From the NCBI RefSeq assembly GCF_014490555.1, contig NZ_CP061032.1, positions 1,364,001 to 1,428,000 on the forward strand: a DNA stretch of 64,000 nt, read 5' to 3'. Origin of the DNA: Corynebacterium lujinxingii (GTDB lineage: Bacteria; Actinomycetota; Actinomycetes; Mycobacteriales; Mycobacteriaceae). The notes under the pieces were generated by a model. That model was not told the DNA's origin. It saw nothing but the letters and a program-made list of their open reading frames with translations, and did no database searches. Position numbers and translations under genes: made by a program. This document shows positions 44,394 to 52,531 of this stretch, in pieces. Position 1 is the first letter of the stretch; every line of letters starts with the position of its first letter.

Positions 44394-45649
44394 GGCTCCA
44401 CCTCCTCGCCTTCCGGCTCCGGGTCGGGTTCGCCGGCGGAAATATTGAGCGGGACGACCAGTTCGTCGCCGCCTTCGAGAAGCGGCAGATTGTTCATCGC
44501 GCGCGCCTCGTTCCTGGTCATCCACGGCGCGCCGACAGCCTTAGAGGTGACCTCGGCCTGCTCCTCGAACCGGCCGCGCAAGCGCTCCTCGACATTAAAT
44601 TCGATGTAGATCCGCTGCGGATCCAGCGTGTGGTCACGCGCGGCAAGACGCGGCAGCAACTCGTAGTTGAGCAACTCCTCGATTTGCTTCATCACCGGCC
44701 CCAGCGAATCGCCGTAAAGCGACTGACGAAACTCGCGCACATTCGAGTAATTAGCGTTGTCGAGCAGCCCCACCATCGTCGGGTTGATGTGGTAGACCTG
44801 CGCCACCGTCGACAGCGACAACTTGGTCATTTCGGCGACTTGTTCATCTCCGGCCGACAGGTGGAACGGGCGGAATTCCATCCCATCTTCGAGCACCGGC
44901 ACACCACCGGAGCCTGACCCGGCTCCGGCGTACGTCGCCTGCCACATCTGCTTAAACCGCCGGCGCGCCACGTTATCCCACGGCGCGTTTTGGGGGCGCG
45001 TGATGATGCCACCGAGACGCGGCCCGTTTCGCCACAGTTGCTCGCGGTACGACGCCGACTCGATCTGTTCGCGCAGCACACTGCGCAGCGCATCAATCGG
45101 AGACGCACCAGAGCGCACAGAATCCGGCGAATACCCGGCAAAGCGGATCACCCGCTCCCCCTCGATCCACAACGGGCGCCTGGTGCGACTATCAGCAAGA
45201 CCCAGCCATTCCAACGTCCACGGGTCAGACCACTTCTTCTCGACAACCCAATTCGGCGGGATCCGATACAGGTGGAACCGGTCGCCGCGCGCCGGGTCAT
45301 CATCGAGAAGCCATATAAACTCGTCATACAGGCACAGGTCCATCACCGAGCCGTAGAGGAACCTGTAAAACGTTTCGTGGTGATTCGGCTTTTTGACCAG
45401 TTCGGTCACGTACGAATCGCGCACGCGCACCCGCGAACCGTCGTCCTCGCGCTCGTAGACATGCAGCGACACGGTCGCCACCATCCGAGCGATAAACGAC
45501 GTCACGGTGCGCAGATGCGGCTGCTGGTGCCACAGTTGCTCGGCGCTCATATCGGGAATGAGATCGACAACATCGATGAAGTCGAGACCGACGTCGAACT
45601 TGCCGACCGGCTCCGACTGGCGCAGACCTAGACGCTCAAGAATTCCCAC
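44390..45649 (-). CDS. Portal protein, HK97 type
   Basis: 419 residues, counted from the GTG at 45649, eight bases after AAAGGAGG; an earlier in-frame GTG overlaps the ribosome site. Typical portal features are WLLDDDPARGDRFHLYRIPP, PIDALRSVLREQIESASY and LSLSTVAQVYHINPTMVGLL. It forms the dodecameric vertex for DNA entry. Followed by the RapZ-C-like gene. Confidence 0.92.
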   Translation of the reverse strand: MGILERLGLRQSEPVGKFDVGLDFIDVVDLIPDMSAEQLWHQQPHLRTVTSFIARMVATVSLHVYEREDDGSRVRVRDSYVTELVKKPNHHETFYRFLYGSVMDLCLYDEFIWLLDDDPARGDRFHLYRIPPNWVVEKKWSDPWTLEWLGLADSRTRRPLWIEGERVIRFAGYSPDSVRSGASPIDALRSVLREQIESASYREQLWRNGPRLGGIITRPQNAPWDNVARRRFKQMWQATYAGAGSGSGGVPVLEDGMEFRPFHLSAGDEQVAEMTKLSLSTVAQVYHINPTMVGLLDNANYSNVREFRQSLYGDSLGPVMKQIEELLNYELLPRLAARDHTLDPQRIYIEFNVEERLRGRFEEQAEVTSKAVGAPWMTRNEARAMNNLPLLEGGDELVVPLNISAGEPDPEPEGEEVEP

Positions 45650-45674
45650 CGCGGGCACCTCCTTTCAAGTTTTG

Positions 45675-47369
45675 CTAGACGATCAACAAACCGCCGTCGT
45701 CCTCGCCTATTTCTTCCAGCACCGCCGAATCGTCGTCCGGCAGATCTTCATCCCAGTCGTCGTCGGCGTACGCCGAGACGAAACGATCCTCGATGCGGTG
45801 CCCCATCCACCACGCGATATTCGTGGCGATAAACGGTGCCGCGTCACCGGTTGAGCGCTCGCGGTCCCACAAGGCGACGTCGCCCAATTTGCGGTCCTTC
45901 ACGCCGAGCGCCGAGGCTTCCAGCACGGTGGGCACATCCAAATCAGGGTCGCGGCCGGGGTGACGAATCACCCCGTCGCGCACCGCCGCGGTGTAGGCGA
46001 GCACGGATCCGGTCATCGCAGCGCTTCGCCATTCGGCGACCTCGATACCGGCCTCGGTCAGCAGCGGCACAAGCGCTGTCGCCGGCGCGTTGCCGGTCGA
46101 TTGCAGACCGACAACGCCGTTAAACCAGGTGCCGCGGCGGGCGTTGAGCCACTCGGGCACCCAGGCGAACCCGGCGCGCGATGCGACGACCTCGACGTGC
46201 CAATACCCGTCGTCGCGTTTGAACGCCACGGCGATATGAGCCTGGCGTGCTTCCAGCGATAGATCGACGCCGACGTGTACCTCGGCGCCTTCGGGTAGAC
46301 CTTCGAGCGGCGCGGCGAGCGCGTCCCATTGCGCGGAGTTGAACTTGCCGGGCTCGAGCGAGGACACCCACTGGCACAGGTACTCGGTGCGAAACGACGA
46401 CTCGTCTGCGTCGTCGGCCTCCGGGTCAAGCGCGGCGCGGGCGAGCGCGGCCATGTCCTCTTCGGTGGCGTTGCCCCATCCCAGCGACGGGTTGGCCTCG
46501 TACCAGCCGTCGGGGTCGAAGATCGACCGGTCCGGCTCGGCGGACCACTCCATAAGGCACAACTTTTCGCGCTCGGTCGTACCGTCCTCGATCGCTTTCA
46601 GCGCGTTGTTGCGCAGGCGGCGCAGCACCACCGAGCGCGCATCGCCGGCGTTGGAAAACGACCAGATCTGGTTACGCGGACGCTCCTTGGTCGTAGGCTC
46701 GACCGCGTCCCATAGTTCGGAGTTGCGCTGCTGGCGTAACTCATCGAGCAGCGCGAGGTCGGCCGAAAACGATCGACCAGCACCGCCGGCGGCGATGACG
46801 TACCAGGCCGGCATCGCGCCCGAAATATCGAGCACCCCCTCTAAACCTGGGGGCACCGCGGCCAATTCGATCTGATTCGAGCCGTTGGCCTGGCGCATGT
46901 ACGGAACCCATTTACCCCTTTCCATCCGGTAAGGCAGATAGTCGGCGAGCACGTCGCAGCGGGTGGCCATCTTGAACGAGTCAGCGAGCGCACGCTCCGC
47001 GTTCGACAGGTTCTGCGCGCTCGACAGGATCTCGGAGGCGCCGTCCGAAAACAGGCGCCACAAGCCGAGGAGGTTCATCACCACGGTCTTGCCGTTCTGA
47101 CGCGCCACCAGGACGAGCACCTGCCGGAATCGGTAATCGTAGAGCCGCTGCTTTGGAGTATCTGGGTCGAATTCCGGCCGGCCCGGCACGGTGCGCATGT
47201 CCAACTCAAGGCCATGAATCAACACGAATTTTTGCCACGGTCGAAGTTCCAGCCCAAGGAATCGCTCACAGAATTCAATCGCCTCGAATCCAAGCGACGT
47301 CTCCGGGGTCAGTTCGACTAGCGGCGGGGTAAAGATGCGCGGCTCGGCGGAGCCCTTACGCCCCGCCAC
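45675..47369 (-). CDS. Terminase large subunit
   Basis: About 564 residues. The packaging ATPase has a Walker A-like VLVARQNGKT and a Walker B stretch DLALLDELRQQR; the C-terminal nuclease domain begins around HVGVDLSLEARQAH. I use the GTG at 47369 with GCGGAG before it; an ATG at 47399 is in frame and would overlap the upstream gene by 44 bases. Cuts and pumps phage DNA into the head. Confidence 0.92.
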   Translation of the reverse strand: MAGRKGSAEPRIFTPPLVELTPETSLGFEAIEFCERFLGLELRPWQKFVLIHGLELDMRTVPGRPEFDPDTPKQRLYDYRFRQVLVLVARQNGKTVVMNLLGLWRLFSDGASEILSSAQNLSNAERALADSFKMATRCDVLADYLPYRMERGKWVPYMRQANGSNQIELAAVPPGLEGVLDISGAMPAWYVIAAGGAGRSFSADLALLDELRQQRNSELWDAVEPTTKERPRNQIWSFSNAGDARSVVLRRLRNNALKAIEDGTTEREKLCLMEWSAEPDRSIFDPDGWYEANPSLGWGNATEEDMAALARAALDPEADDADESSFRTEYLCQWVSSLEPGKFNSAQWDALAAPLEGLPEGAEVHVGVDLSLEARQAHIAVAFKRDDGYWHVEVVASRAGFAWVPEWLNARRGTWFNGVVGLQSTGNAPATALVPLLTEAGIEVAEWRSAAMTGSVLAYTAAVRDGVIRHPGRDPDLDVPTVLEASALGVKDRKLGDVALWDRERSTGDAAPFIATNIAWWMGHRIEDRFVSAYADDDWDEDLPDDDSAVLEEIGEDDGGLLIV

Positions 47370-47667
47370 GGTGACGGCTCCGCAGAGCAGACAACTCATC
47401 GACGACCGGGCCGCCGGGGTTGCCGCTGCTCTTTTGACCTTCTTCCTTCACCACCACGGGGGTGCAACCCAGCCGTTCGAGCGCTTTCACAAGGTGGGGG
47501 CCGAGATAGAGCGCCTTGGTGGCGGCCTGCCCGCCGGCGTTGATGCCAGCGTCGATCTGCAGCGCGTAGCGCACAGCCAAATCAACTAACGCCTGGTCCT
47601 TTTCGCCGATATCGTCGCCGCGGGCTTTGACAGATCGCAGCACAGAGGCGGCGAGAGAATCAGACAT
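47356..47667 (-). CDS. Terminase small-subunit-like protein (actinophage type)
   Basis: 103 residues. DQALVDLAVRYALQIDAGI, then GGQAATKALYLGPHLVKALERLG resembles small proteins often named terminase small subunit just before TerL in actinophages. A P27-like candidate lies further upstream, so which of the two is the true small subunit is open. Confidence 0.65.
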   Translation of the reverse strand: MSDSLAASVLRSVKARGDDIGEKDQALVDLAVRYALQIDAGINAGGQAATKALYLGPHLVKALERLGCTPVVVKEEGQKSSGNPGGPVVDELSALRSRHRGGA

Positions 47668-47682
47668 AAATGCGCGCACCTC

Positions 47683-48060
47683 CTACGATTCAGCGACGGA
47701 CAGTTTCAGCGTTGCGACCTGGTCGGCGACCGATGGCACGCCGGAATTGTCGGGCTCGCCGCTTTGGACACCATCGAGGCGGGCGAGGATCGCAGAGCGC
47801 TGCCCGATGATCTTCAGCGCCTGGCCGACAGCGGCGGTGTCGCCGCGCTGCGCCTGCGCCCAGATACCCATCAGCAGCGCATCAAGGCGGGCAAGTTCGA
47901 GCCGGGCGCGCAGCGCTGACGGCTCGGAGTTGAGCGCGGCCACACCTTCGGCGACCAGCCGCTCGACTTCCTCGATCGGCAGTTTCAGCTGCGCGGCTAT
48001 TTTGTCGTACGACGCGCCGGCCAGACGCAGTTGCACACAACGATCGAGCGGCGACTTCAC
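47683..48060 (-). CDS. Helix-turn-helix protein of the packaging region
   Basis: 125 residues from a GTG overlapping the methyltransferase stop. The N-terminal helix-turn-helix is LAGASYDKIAAQLKLPIEEVERLV, followed by a helical region. It could bind the packaging site or a promoter. No specific family. Confidence 0.65.
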   Translation of the reverse strand: MKSPLDRCVQLRLAGASYDKIAAQLKLPIEEVERLVAEGVAALNSEPSALRARLELARLDALLMGIWAQAQRGDTAAVGQALKIIGQRSAILARLDGVQSGEPDNSGVPSVADQVATLKLSVAES

Positions 48061-49400
48061 AGAAACGACACCTCCTCCCCGCCTCGGATAGGCACCTGCC
48101 CGGTGTGGGCTTGCCAGCGGCGGCAGATGACATCGACATAACGCGGGTCAAGTTCGACCAAGCGCGCCTTCGCGCCGAGATGATGCGCGGCAATCAACGT
48201 CGAGCCAGACCCGCCGAACAGGTCCAGGACCAGCCCGCCGGGCGGACACGAATTTTTGAGCATGGCGACGACCAGATCCACCGGCTTCATCGTCGGGTGG
48301 TCGGCGTTGCGCGGCGGCTTCGGAAACTCGAACACCGTGGTTTGCTTGTTGTCGCCAAACCACCGGGCACCACCGCGGCCAAGGCGTCCCTTGCCTCCCG
48401 GGGTGAACCCGTAAAGGATCGGCTCGTGACGATCACCGTGCGGGTGGGCCGGGTCGACCTCGCGGGCCTCGATCGCGGCGGCTTCCTCGTCGGAGCCCGG
48501 CGCGGGCGGGGTTTCGCCGTACAGAATCGGCTCATGCTTGTAATGGAAGTCGGAGCGACCCAGCACCATCGTGTTCTTGACCCAAACGAGATTCTGCCGC
48601 ACAAGAAGGCCGGCATCGCGCATCGCGGTCTCGAAGGTCACACGCTCGGTATCGGCGTGCGCGACGTACACCGGGGAGCCAGGCTTTGCCGAGACGGCAA
48701 GAGTGCCCATCGCGCCCTGGAGCAGATCGGCGAGACCAGCCGCGCCGTCGTTTTCGATGGTGAGCGAATCCTTGGTCTTTCCCACGTACGAAACGCCATA
48801 CGGCGGGTCGGTCCACACGCAATCGACCAGACCATCGTAAAGCAGGTACTCGGCCACACCCCCGGCGTTCGTAGAGTCGCCGCACCACACCCGGTGCGGG
48901 CCCAACTCGTAGACATCGCCTTCAGACGACATGGGGGGGGTCTCAGGCACCGGCGGCGCGTCGTCGCGGTCGGTCTTTTCCTCCGGCGTTTCCTGCCCGG
49001 CCAAAATCGCCTGCAAATCGGCGTCGGAGTAACCGGTGCCGGTCAAATCGTCGATATCGGAGAGCAACTCGGCGAGCGTCGCCTCGTCGTAGCCGCCGAG
49101 ATCAGCGAGACGATTATCCGCCACCACAATAGACCGGGCGGTCTGCTCGTCAACATCGACGATGCCCACATCGACATGATCCAGCCCGATCGAACGCGCC
49201 GCCGCCAACGTGTGGTTACCGGCAAGCACCTCCATCTCGCGCCCGGTATGCGTACCCCGGTTGACAACCAAAGGCCGGTACTGACCACGCGCGCGCAGCG
49301 ATTCAGCAATACGCGCCACATCACCCCGGCGCGGGTTCTTCTCATAGGTACGCAACTCGTCGACATGGCACGAGCGGTACTCGATGCTTTCAACCTTCAT
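48057..49400 (-). CDS. ParB-like N-terminal domain fused to DNA methyltransferase
   Basis: 447 residues. Residues ~1-130 are a ParB/Srx-type domain (YEKNPRRGDVARIAESLRARGQ, EVLAGNHTLAAA). Residues ~165-440 are an amino-methyltransferase with WTDPPYGVSYVG (catalytic DPPY) and LFGGSGSTLIAAHHLG (SAM site). An insert with HEPILYG appears twice. Such enzymes methylate adenine or cytosine and are common phage orphan methylases. A C8 tract (48933-48940) sits in the linker between the two domains, just before an ATG codon. It lies between two packaging genes. Confidence 0.9.
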   Translation of the reverse strand: MKVESIEYRSCHVDELRTYEKNPRRGDVARIAESLRARGQYRPLVVNRGTHTGREMEVLAGNHTLAAARSIGLDHVDVGIVDVDEQTARSIVVADNRLADLGGYDEATLAELLSDIDDLTGTGYSDADLQAILAGQETPEEKTDRDDAPPVPETPPMSSEGDVYELGPHRVWCGDSTNAGGVAEYLLYDGLVDCVWTDPPYGVSYVGKTKDSLTIENDGAAGLADLLQGAMGTLAVSAKPGSPVYVAHADTERVTFETAMRDAGLLVRQNLVWVKNTMVLGRSDFHYKHEPILYGETPPAPGSDEEAAAIEAREVDPAHPHGDRHEPILYGFTPGGKGRLGRGGARWFGDNKQTTVFEFPKPPRNADHPTMKPVDLVVAMLKNSCPPGGLVLDLFGGSGSTLIAAHHLGAKARLVELDPRYVDVICRRWQAHTGQVPIRGGEEVSFL

Positions 49401-49684
49401 AAAAACTTTTCAGCCCATCCTTTGATGTCCTGCTGCGCCTGGCGCCCCACCGCAATAGCCGGGTGCGCAATCGGACGACCCCGCTCATCGGCGACGATCG
49501 TGCCCTCCTCGCGGACACGGCGAGCGCAATCACGCTCGAGCACAACCGCGTTGCAATACGCGGCGAGTTCATCGGCGGCGATATACGCCGGGTTCGACGC
49601 CTCGGCGATCACCGAATCCCACACCTCGCGCGCTTCATCAGAAAGATGCTCAGGCGCGGCGAATTGGTCGAACTGGTCCGACAC
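49397..49684 (-). CDS. Phage terminase small subunit, P27-like
   Basis: 95 residues from a GTG with AAGGGGG upstream. APEHLSDEAREVWDSVIAEA, then NAVVLERDCARRV and GRPIAHPAIAVGRQAQQ match the P27 small terminase pattern. It overlaps the PLD-like gene upstream and the ParB-methyltransferase downstream (ATGA). It would recognise the packaging site. Confidence 0.72.
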   Translation of the reverse strand: MSDQFDQFAAPEHLSDEAREVWDSVIAEASNPAYIAADELAAYCNAVVLERDCARRVREEGTIVADERGRPIAHPAIAVGRQAQQDIKGWAEKFL

Positions 49685-50339
49685 TTGCGACCCCCTTCTC
49701 GTAGACACGGCCAAACGATGCGCGGCCGACCTCGCAGGTGTACTCCGGCGGCGTATCAGCCACACCGGATAAATCCAGATCATCACGATCAACCCAGTCA
49801 CCGGCCGCCCGGTCCGCGAACACGCCCTCGGTCAAATCGAGATGCCAGCGGCAAAACGCCTCATCATCGACAACATCAAAGTTTTCAAGGCGCCGGTTTT
49901 CATTCAGGTTCATCGACGTGCGCACAACGATGTTCCACTCATCGTTCGAGACGACAACGAACTTCGCGTGCGTTTTCAGCGACCGGATCGAATCGGCGCC
50001 GAAAAGATCGACCATCGTCTCCAGGTACTCCGGCTGGCGGTTTTTGAACGAGTGGTCAACGATCCACCGGCACGACCGGATCCGACGGTCGTGCATCAAC
50101 TCGCTCGCCCGGCGTAGATCGGCCGCGCCCGCGGTCCAGGTGGAGATCACCACATCCGCTGGGCCCGTTTTGCCGAGCAGCGCGACGATCACGTCGATGA
50201 TGGAAAACTGCCCGAACGTGTAGCAGGTCGTCTCACACCCGCGGTCGAAGTCGGCAAGCGCGGCCCGGGCATCGCCGACCTTGAACAGTCGCGGGCGCCG
50301 GTTCGGAGCACGGCGGGTAAACGATTTGGCTTCAGGCAC
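49650..50339 (-). CDS. Phospholipase D-like (HKD) nuclease-type protein
   Basis: 229 residues from a GTG at 50339 that overlaps the previous stop. A Rossmann-like first half (PADVVISTWTAGAADLRRAS) is followed by an HKD-type motif: H-A-K in KTHAKFVVVSND, then the Asn and Glu positions in MNLNENRRLENFDV. One HKD motif is seen, so it would act as a dimer like small bacterial PLD nucleases. Beside the terminase, it may take part in packaging, repair or defence. Confidence 0.7.
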   Translation of the reverse strand: MPEAKSFTRRAPNRRPRLFKVGDARAALADFDRGCETTCYTFGQFSIIDVIVALLGKTGPADVVISTWTAGAADLRRASELMHDRRIRSCRWIVDHSFKNRQPEYLETMVDLFGADSIRSLKTHAKFVVVSNDEWNIVVRTSMNLNENRRLENFDVVDDEAFCRWHLDLTEGVFADRAAGDWVDRDDLDLSGVADTPPEYTCEVGRASFGRVYEKGVASVGPVRPIRRA

Positions 50340-50556
50340 CGAACACCACCTCGAAACGCTCAAGCAACACGCCCACATAACGCGGCAACTCCACCCCGCC
50401 GACCGCGATCACCCGCCCGTGCAACTCGGCGCCGTCAAGCACCCCGGCGCGCACCGTACGCGGCGAGCACGCCAATCCCAGCGGGTAGCCGCGCTCGCGG
50501 CAATACGCCTTCGCCTCGGCCACCGTCGGGCCCAAAACTCCGACAACAGGCTTCAT
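50332..50556 (-). CDS. Small hypothetical protein
   Basis: 74 residues from the ATG at 50556, which has GAGGAGG nearby. Alternating strand and helix (PVVGVLGPTVAEAKAYCRERG, GRVIAVGGVELPRYVGVL), like a small Rossmann-type fold. No family recognised. The same frame is open far upstream, but without a convincing start. Confidence 0.6.
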   Translation of the reverse strand: MKPVVGVLGPTVAEAKAYCRERGYPLGLACSPRTVRAGVLDGAELHGRVIAVGGVELPRYVGVLLERFEVVFGA

Positions 50557-50723
50557 TTTCGCCTCCTCAAACGGGTGCCTCGCGCGCGCGTGCGCGATGG
50601 GGGTACTCACCGCGCGGGGAGAGAGGCCCACCCGCCCCCCACCTTTTCCTGTGAGATTCCTGACAGTGATTTTTACCCCCCTCCCCCCGGGGTCCGGGCG
50701 GGCGTTGGGCGCTGCCGGGGTGG
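50557..50723. other. Non-coding GC-rich gap, candidate cos region
   Basis: 167 bases without a convincing gene between HNH and the packaging genes. It holds alternating CGCGCG, several C/G runs (including CCCCCTCCCCCCC at ~50686-50698) and a short AT patch. In cos-packaging phages with an adjacent HNH gene, the cohesive-end site commonly lies here. No cos sequence can be proved. Confidence 0.35.
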
Positions 50724-51017
50724 CTACCAGTCGATGGTGGTGGGTCCGATGGCGGCGGGGTGGTCGCGTTTGCCTCTCGCGTGGTTGCAGGAGGCGTGCG
50801 AGGCGCGGAAGTTCGACGGTTCCCAGGTCAGGTCGGGGAATTCGCTGCGCGGGTAGAAGTGATCCAGTTCGAAGGCGTCGGGGTTTGGCCGGTGGACGGT
50901 GTAGTCGATGGGTTGGCTGCAGAGCCAGCACCGGGTGTTGGCGGCTTCGCATTCAGCGCGGAATTCGGCGGTGACTTTTTGGGCTCGGCGCCCGCCCCAG
51001 GGTTGTACTTCGGCCAT
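50724..51017 (-). CDS. HNH endonuclease
   Basis: 97 residues. CWLCSQP, then ELDHFYPRS and NFRASHASCNHARG give the zinc-bound HNH nuclease core. HNH proteins next to terminase genes assist cutting at cos during packaging. GAAGGGGGG lies before the ATG at 51017. First gene after the probable late promoter. Confidence 0.88.
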   Translation of the reverse strand: MAEVQPWGGRRAQKVTAEFRAECEAANTRCWLCSQPIDYTVHRPNPDAFELDHFYPRSEFPDLTWEPSNFRASHASCNHARGKRDHPAAIGPTTIDW

Positions 51018-51087
51018 GCTCGCCCCCCTTCGCGGTCGCATGAGAAAAGCACCGGCGTGATGTCCACACGGCGGTGCTGCTGCGTCG

Positions 51088-51115
51088 AGTATAGCACTTC
51101 ATCTTGCAGTCTCAA
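51088..51115 (-). promoter_or_regulatory. Probable late promoter
   Basis: On the minus strand TTGAGA (51110-51115), a 16-base spacer and TATACT (51088-51093), 71 bases before HNH and overlapping the end of the previous gene. It would drive packaging, head and tail genes. Confidence 0.65.
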
Positions 51116-51753
51116 CCTGTGGCGGTTTGGCCTTGGGTTTCAGCGCGGGGGCCGGGCCGGTCGCGGGTGATCCAGTCCAGCACTTCGGTCAGCAGGTAGA
51201 GGTTTCGCTGCCCGCGTTTTTCGACGCTGACGGCGCCGGCGGAGCGGTGGTGCCACAGGGTGAGTTGCTCCGGGGTGACGCGGTGCCCCATTGAGGCGAG
51301 GCGTTGGCAGATGGCGGCGGCGGTTTGCCGAGGTTCGATCTTGGGTGGTTGGCGCGGTGCGGTGCCGGTGACGCGGCGGGCGCGGGCGGTGTACCCGGCG
51401 AGCGCGTCGACGAGGTCGTCGGTCCAGTCGATGGTGGCGGCGATGACGTGAGCGTTGAATCCGATCCAGCGGGTGAGCATGATCCCGTCGGCTTCGAGGA
51501 CGCGGCCGGGTTCGATTTGGTCGCGCAGATCGGCGCAGAGTTCGTGGAGGAAGCCGTCGAGTTCGACGGCGAGGTGGATAGCGCGGGGGTTGCCGGGTGC
51601 GGCGGGGCCGGGGGTGGCGCGCATGATGCGCTCGGTGCGGGTGCCGCCACTGGTGGTTTTGCAGGCGGCGAGCAGCACCAGGGCGCGGGTGAGGTCGTCG
51701 GCGGCGGTTCGCAGGCGGCGGGCGTCGGCGTCGGTTTGGGCAGGGTCGATCAC
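51112..51753 (-). CDS. Putative DNA-binding regulator at the end of the early operon
   Basis: 213 residues from a GTG (GTGA overlap with rusA). A helical N-terminal part is followed by a C-terminal helix-turn-helix-like segment (AAICQRLASMGHRVTPEQLT, then SVEKRGQRNLYLLTEVLDW). Placed directly before the late promoter, like late-gene activators in other phages; this role is inferred. Confidence 0.6.
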   Translation of the reverse strand: MIDPAQTDADARRLRTAADDLTRALVLLAACKTTSGGTRTERIMRATPGPAAPGNPRAIHLAVELDGFLHELCADLRDQIEPGRVLEADGIMLTRWIGFNAHVIAATIDWTDDLVDALAGYTARARRVTGTAPRQPPKIEPRQTAAAICQRLASMGHRVTPEQLTLWHHRSAGAVSVEKRGQRNLYLLTEVLDWITRDRPGPRAETQGQTATG

Positions 51754-52355
51754 GGGCGAGGGCCTCCAGTAGTCGGGGTGCTCTCGGCTGGGTCGGGTGC
51801 CTCGGTTGGTGCGGGGCGCACTTGGATGCGCGCGCCGGTGGGTTGGTTGCTTCCAGGGTAGACCTTGGCGACACGCCAAAGGACGATGCGGCTGTCGTTG
51901 GTGACGACGCCGGCGGTTTCGAGTGCGTCGCCGATAGCGCGCTGGAGTTTGTCGGCGTCGGGTTTGGTGGCAGGCCGGGTGAACTTTGGCCGCTTGGGTT
52001 TCGGCATGGCGAAATGCACGTCGACGGCGACGGGTTCATCGAGCGGGGCGCGGCCGAGCCAGGCGCGGCGGGCGACGATGGCGACGGCGTCGCGCCAGGG
52101 TTTGAGTTTCGGGTTCGCTTCGTAGGTGTACCCGGCGCGGCTGACGCGGTGGTTGCCTTGCGGCTGCGGTACGCCGGGCACGAACACGTCGAGCACCGGG
52201 GCGGCGAGTTCGCGCGGCGGTGGTGTCGCCGCGGGTGTTTCGACGGTGAGCACGCGTTCGATGAATTCGCGTTGCCACGGCGCGAGGTTGAAGTCGTCGA
52301 GGGTGCGGAGCAGATCGTCGGCGGCGGGCTTGTCAGCGGGGGTCACAGCGGCCAT
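51750..52355 (-). CDS. RusA-family Holliday junction resolvase
   Basis: 201 residues. RusA features are VPGVPQPQGNHRVSR, then the acidic metal site TKPDADKLQRAIGDALE with VVTNDSRIV. An N-terminal extension of ~45 residues (DFNLAPWQREFIERVL) precedes it. It resolves recombination branches before packaging. Confidence 0.87.
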   Translation of the reverse strand: MAAVTPADKPAADDLLRTLDDFNLAPWQREFIERVLTVETPAATPPPRELAAPVLDVFVPGVPQPQGNHRVSRAGYTYEANPKLKPWRDAVAIVARRAWLGRAPLDEPVAVDVHFAMPKPKRPKFTRPATKPDADKLQRAIGDALETAGVVTNDSRIVLWRVAKVYPGSNQPTGARIQVRPAPTEAPDPAESTPTTGGPRP

Positions 52356-52531
52356 TCCTCTCCGGCGTTGGTGACGATTTGTCGGGCGGTTTTCTCGTTG
52401 ACGATGGCGATCCCGGCGCTGGCGGTGCGGACGACATGGCCGGTGAAGTCGCGCTCGATATGACGCAGTTTGACCATGTAGACACCGGCGCCGAACGGGA
52501 TCACCTCAACGGAGCGAATCGGGTCGGTCAT
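52343..52531 (-). CDS. Small hypothetical protein
   Basis: 62 residues, beta-rich (YMVKLRHIERDFTGHVV). It overlaps the replication gene as ATGA and rusA by 13 bases. No family recognised. Confidence 0.6.
   Translation of the reverse strand: MTDPIRSVEVIPFGAGVYMVKLRHIERDFTGHVVRTASAGIAIVNEKTARQIVTNAGEEWPL

Noticed and set aside
50332..50952. 206-codon version of the small gene upstream of the PLD-like gene
   Set aside because: The extra N-terminal part is basic low-complexity and overlaps HNH. The ATG at 50556 has GAGGAGG.
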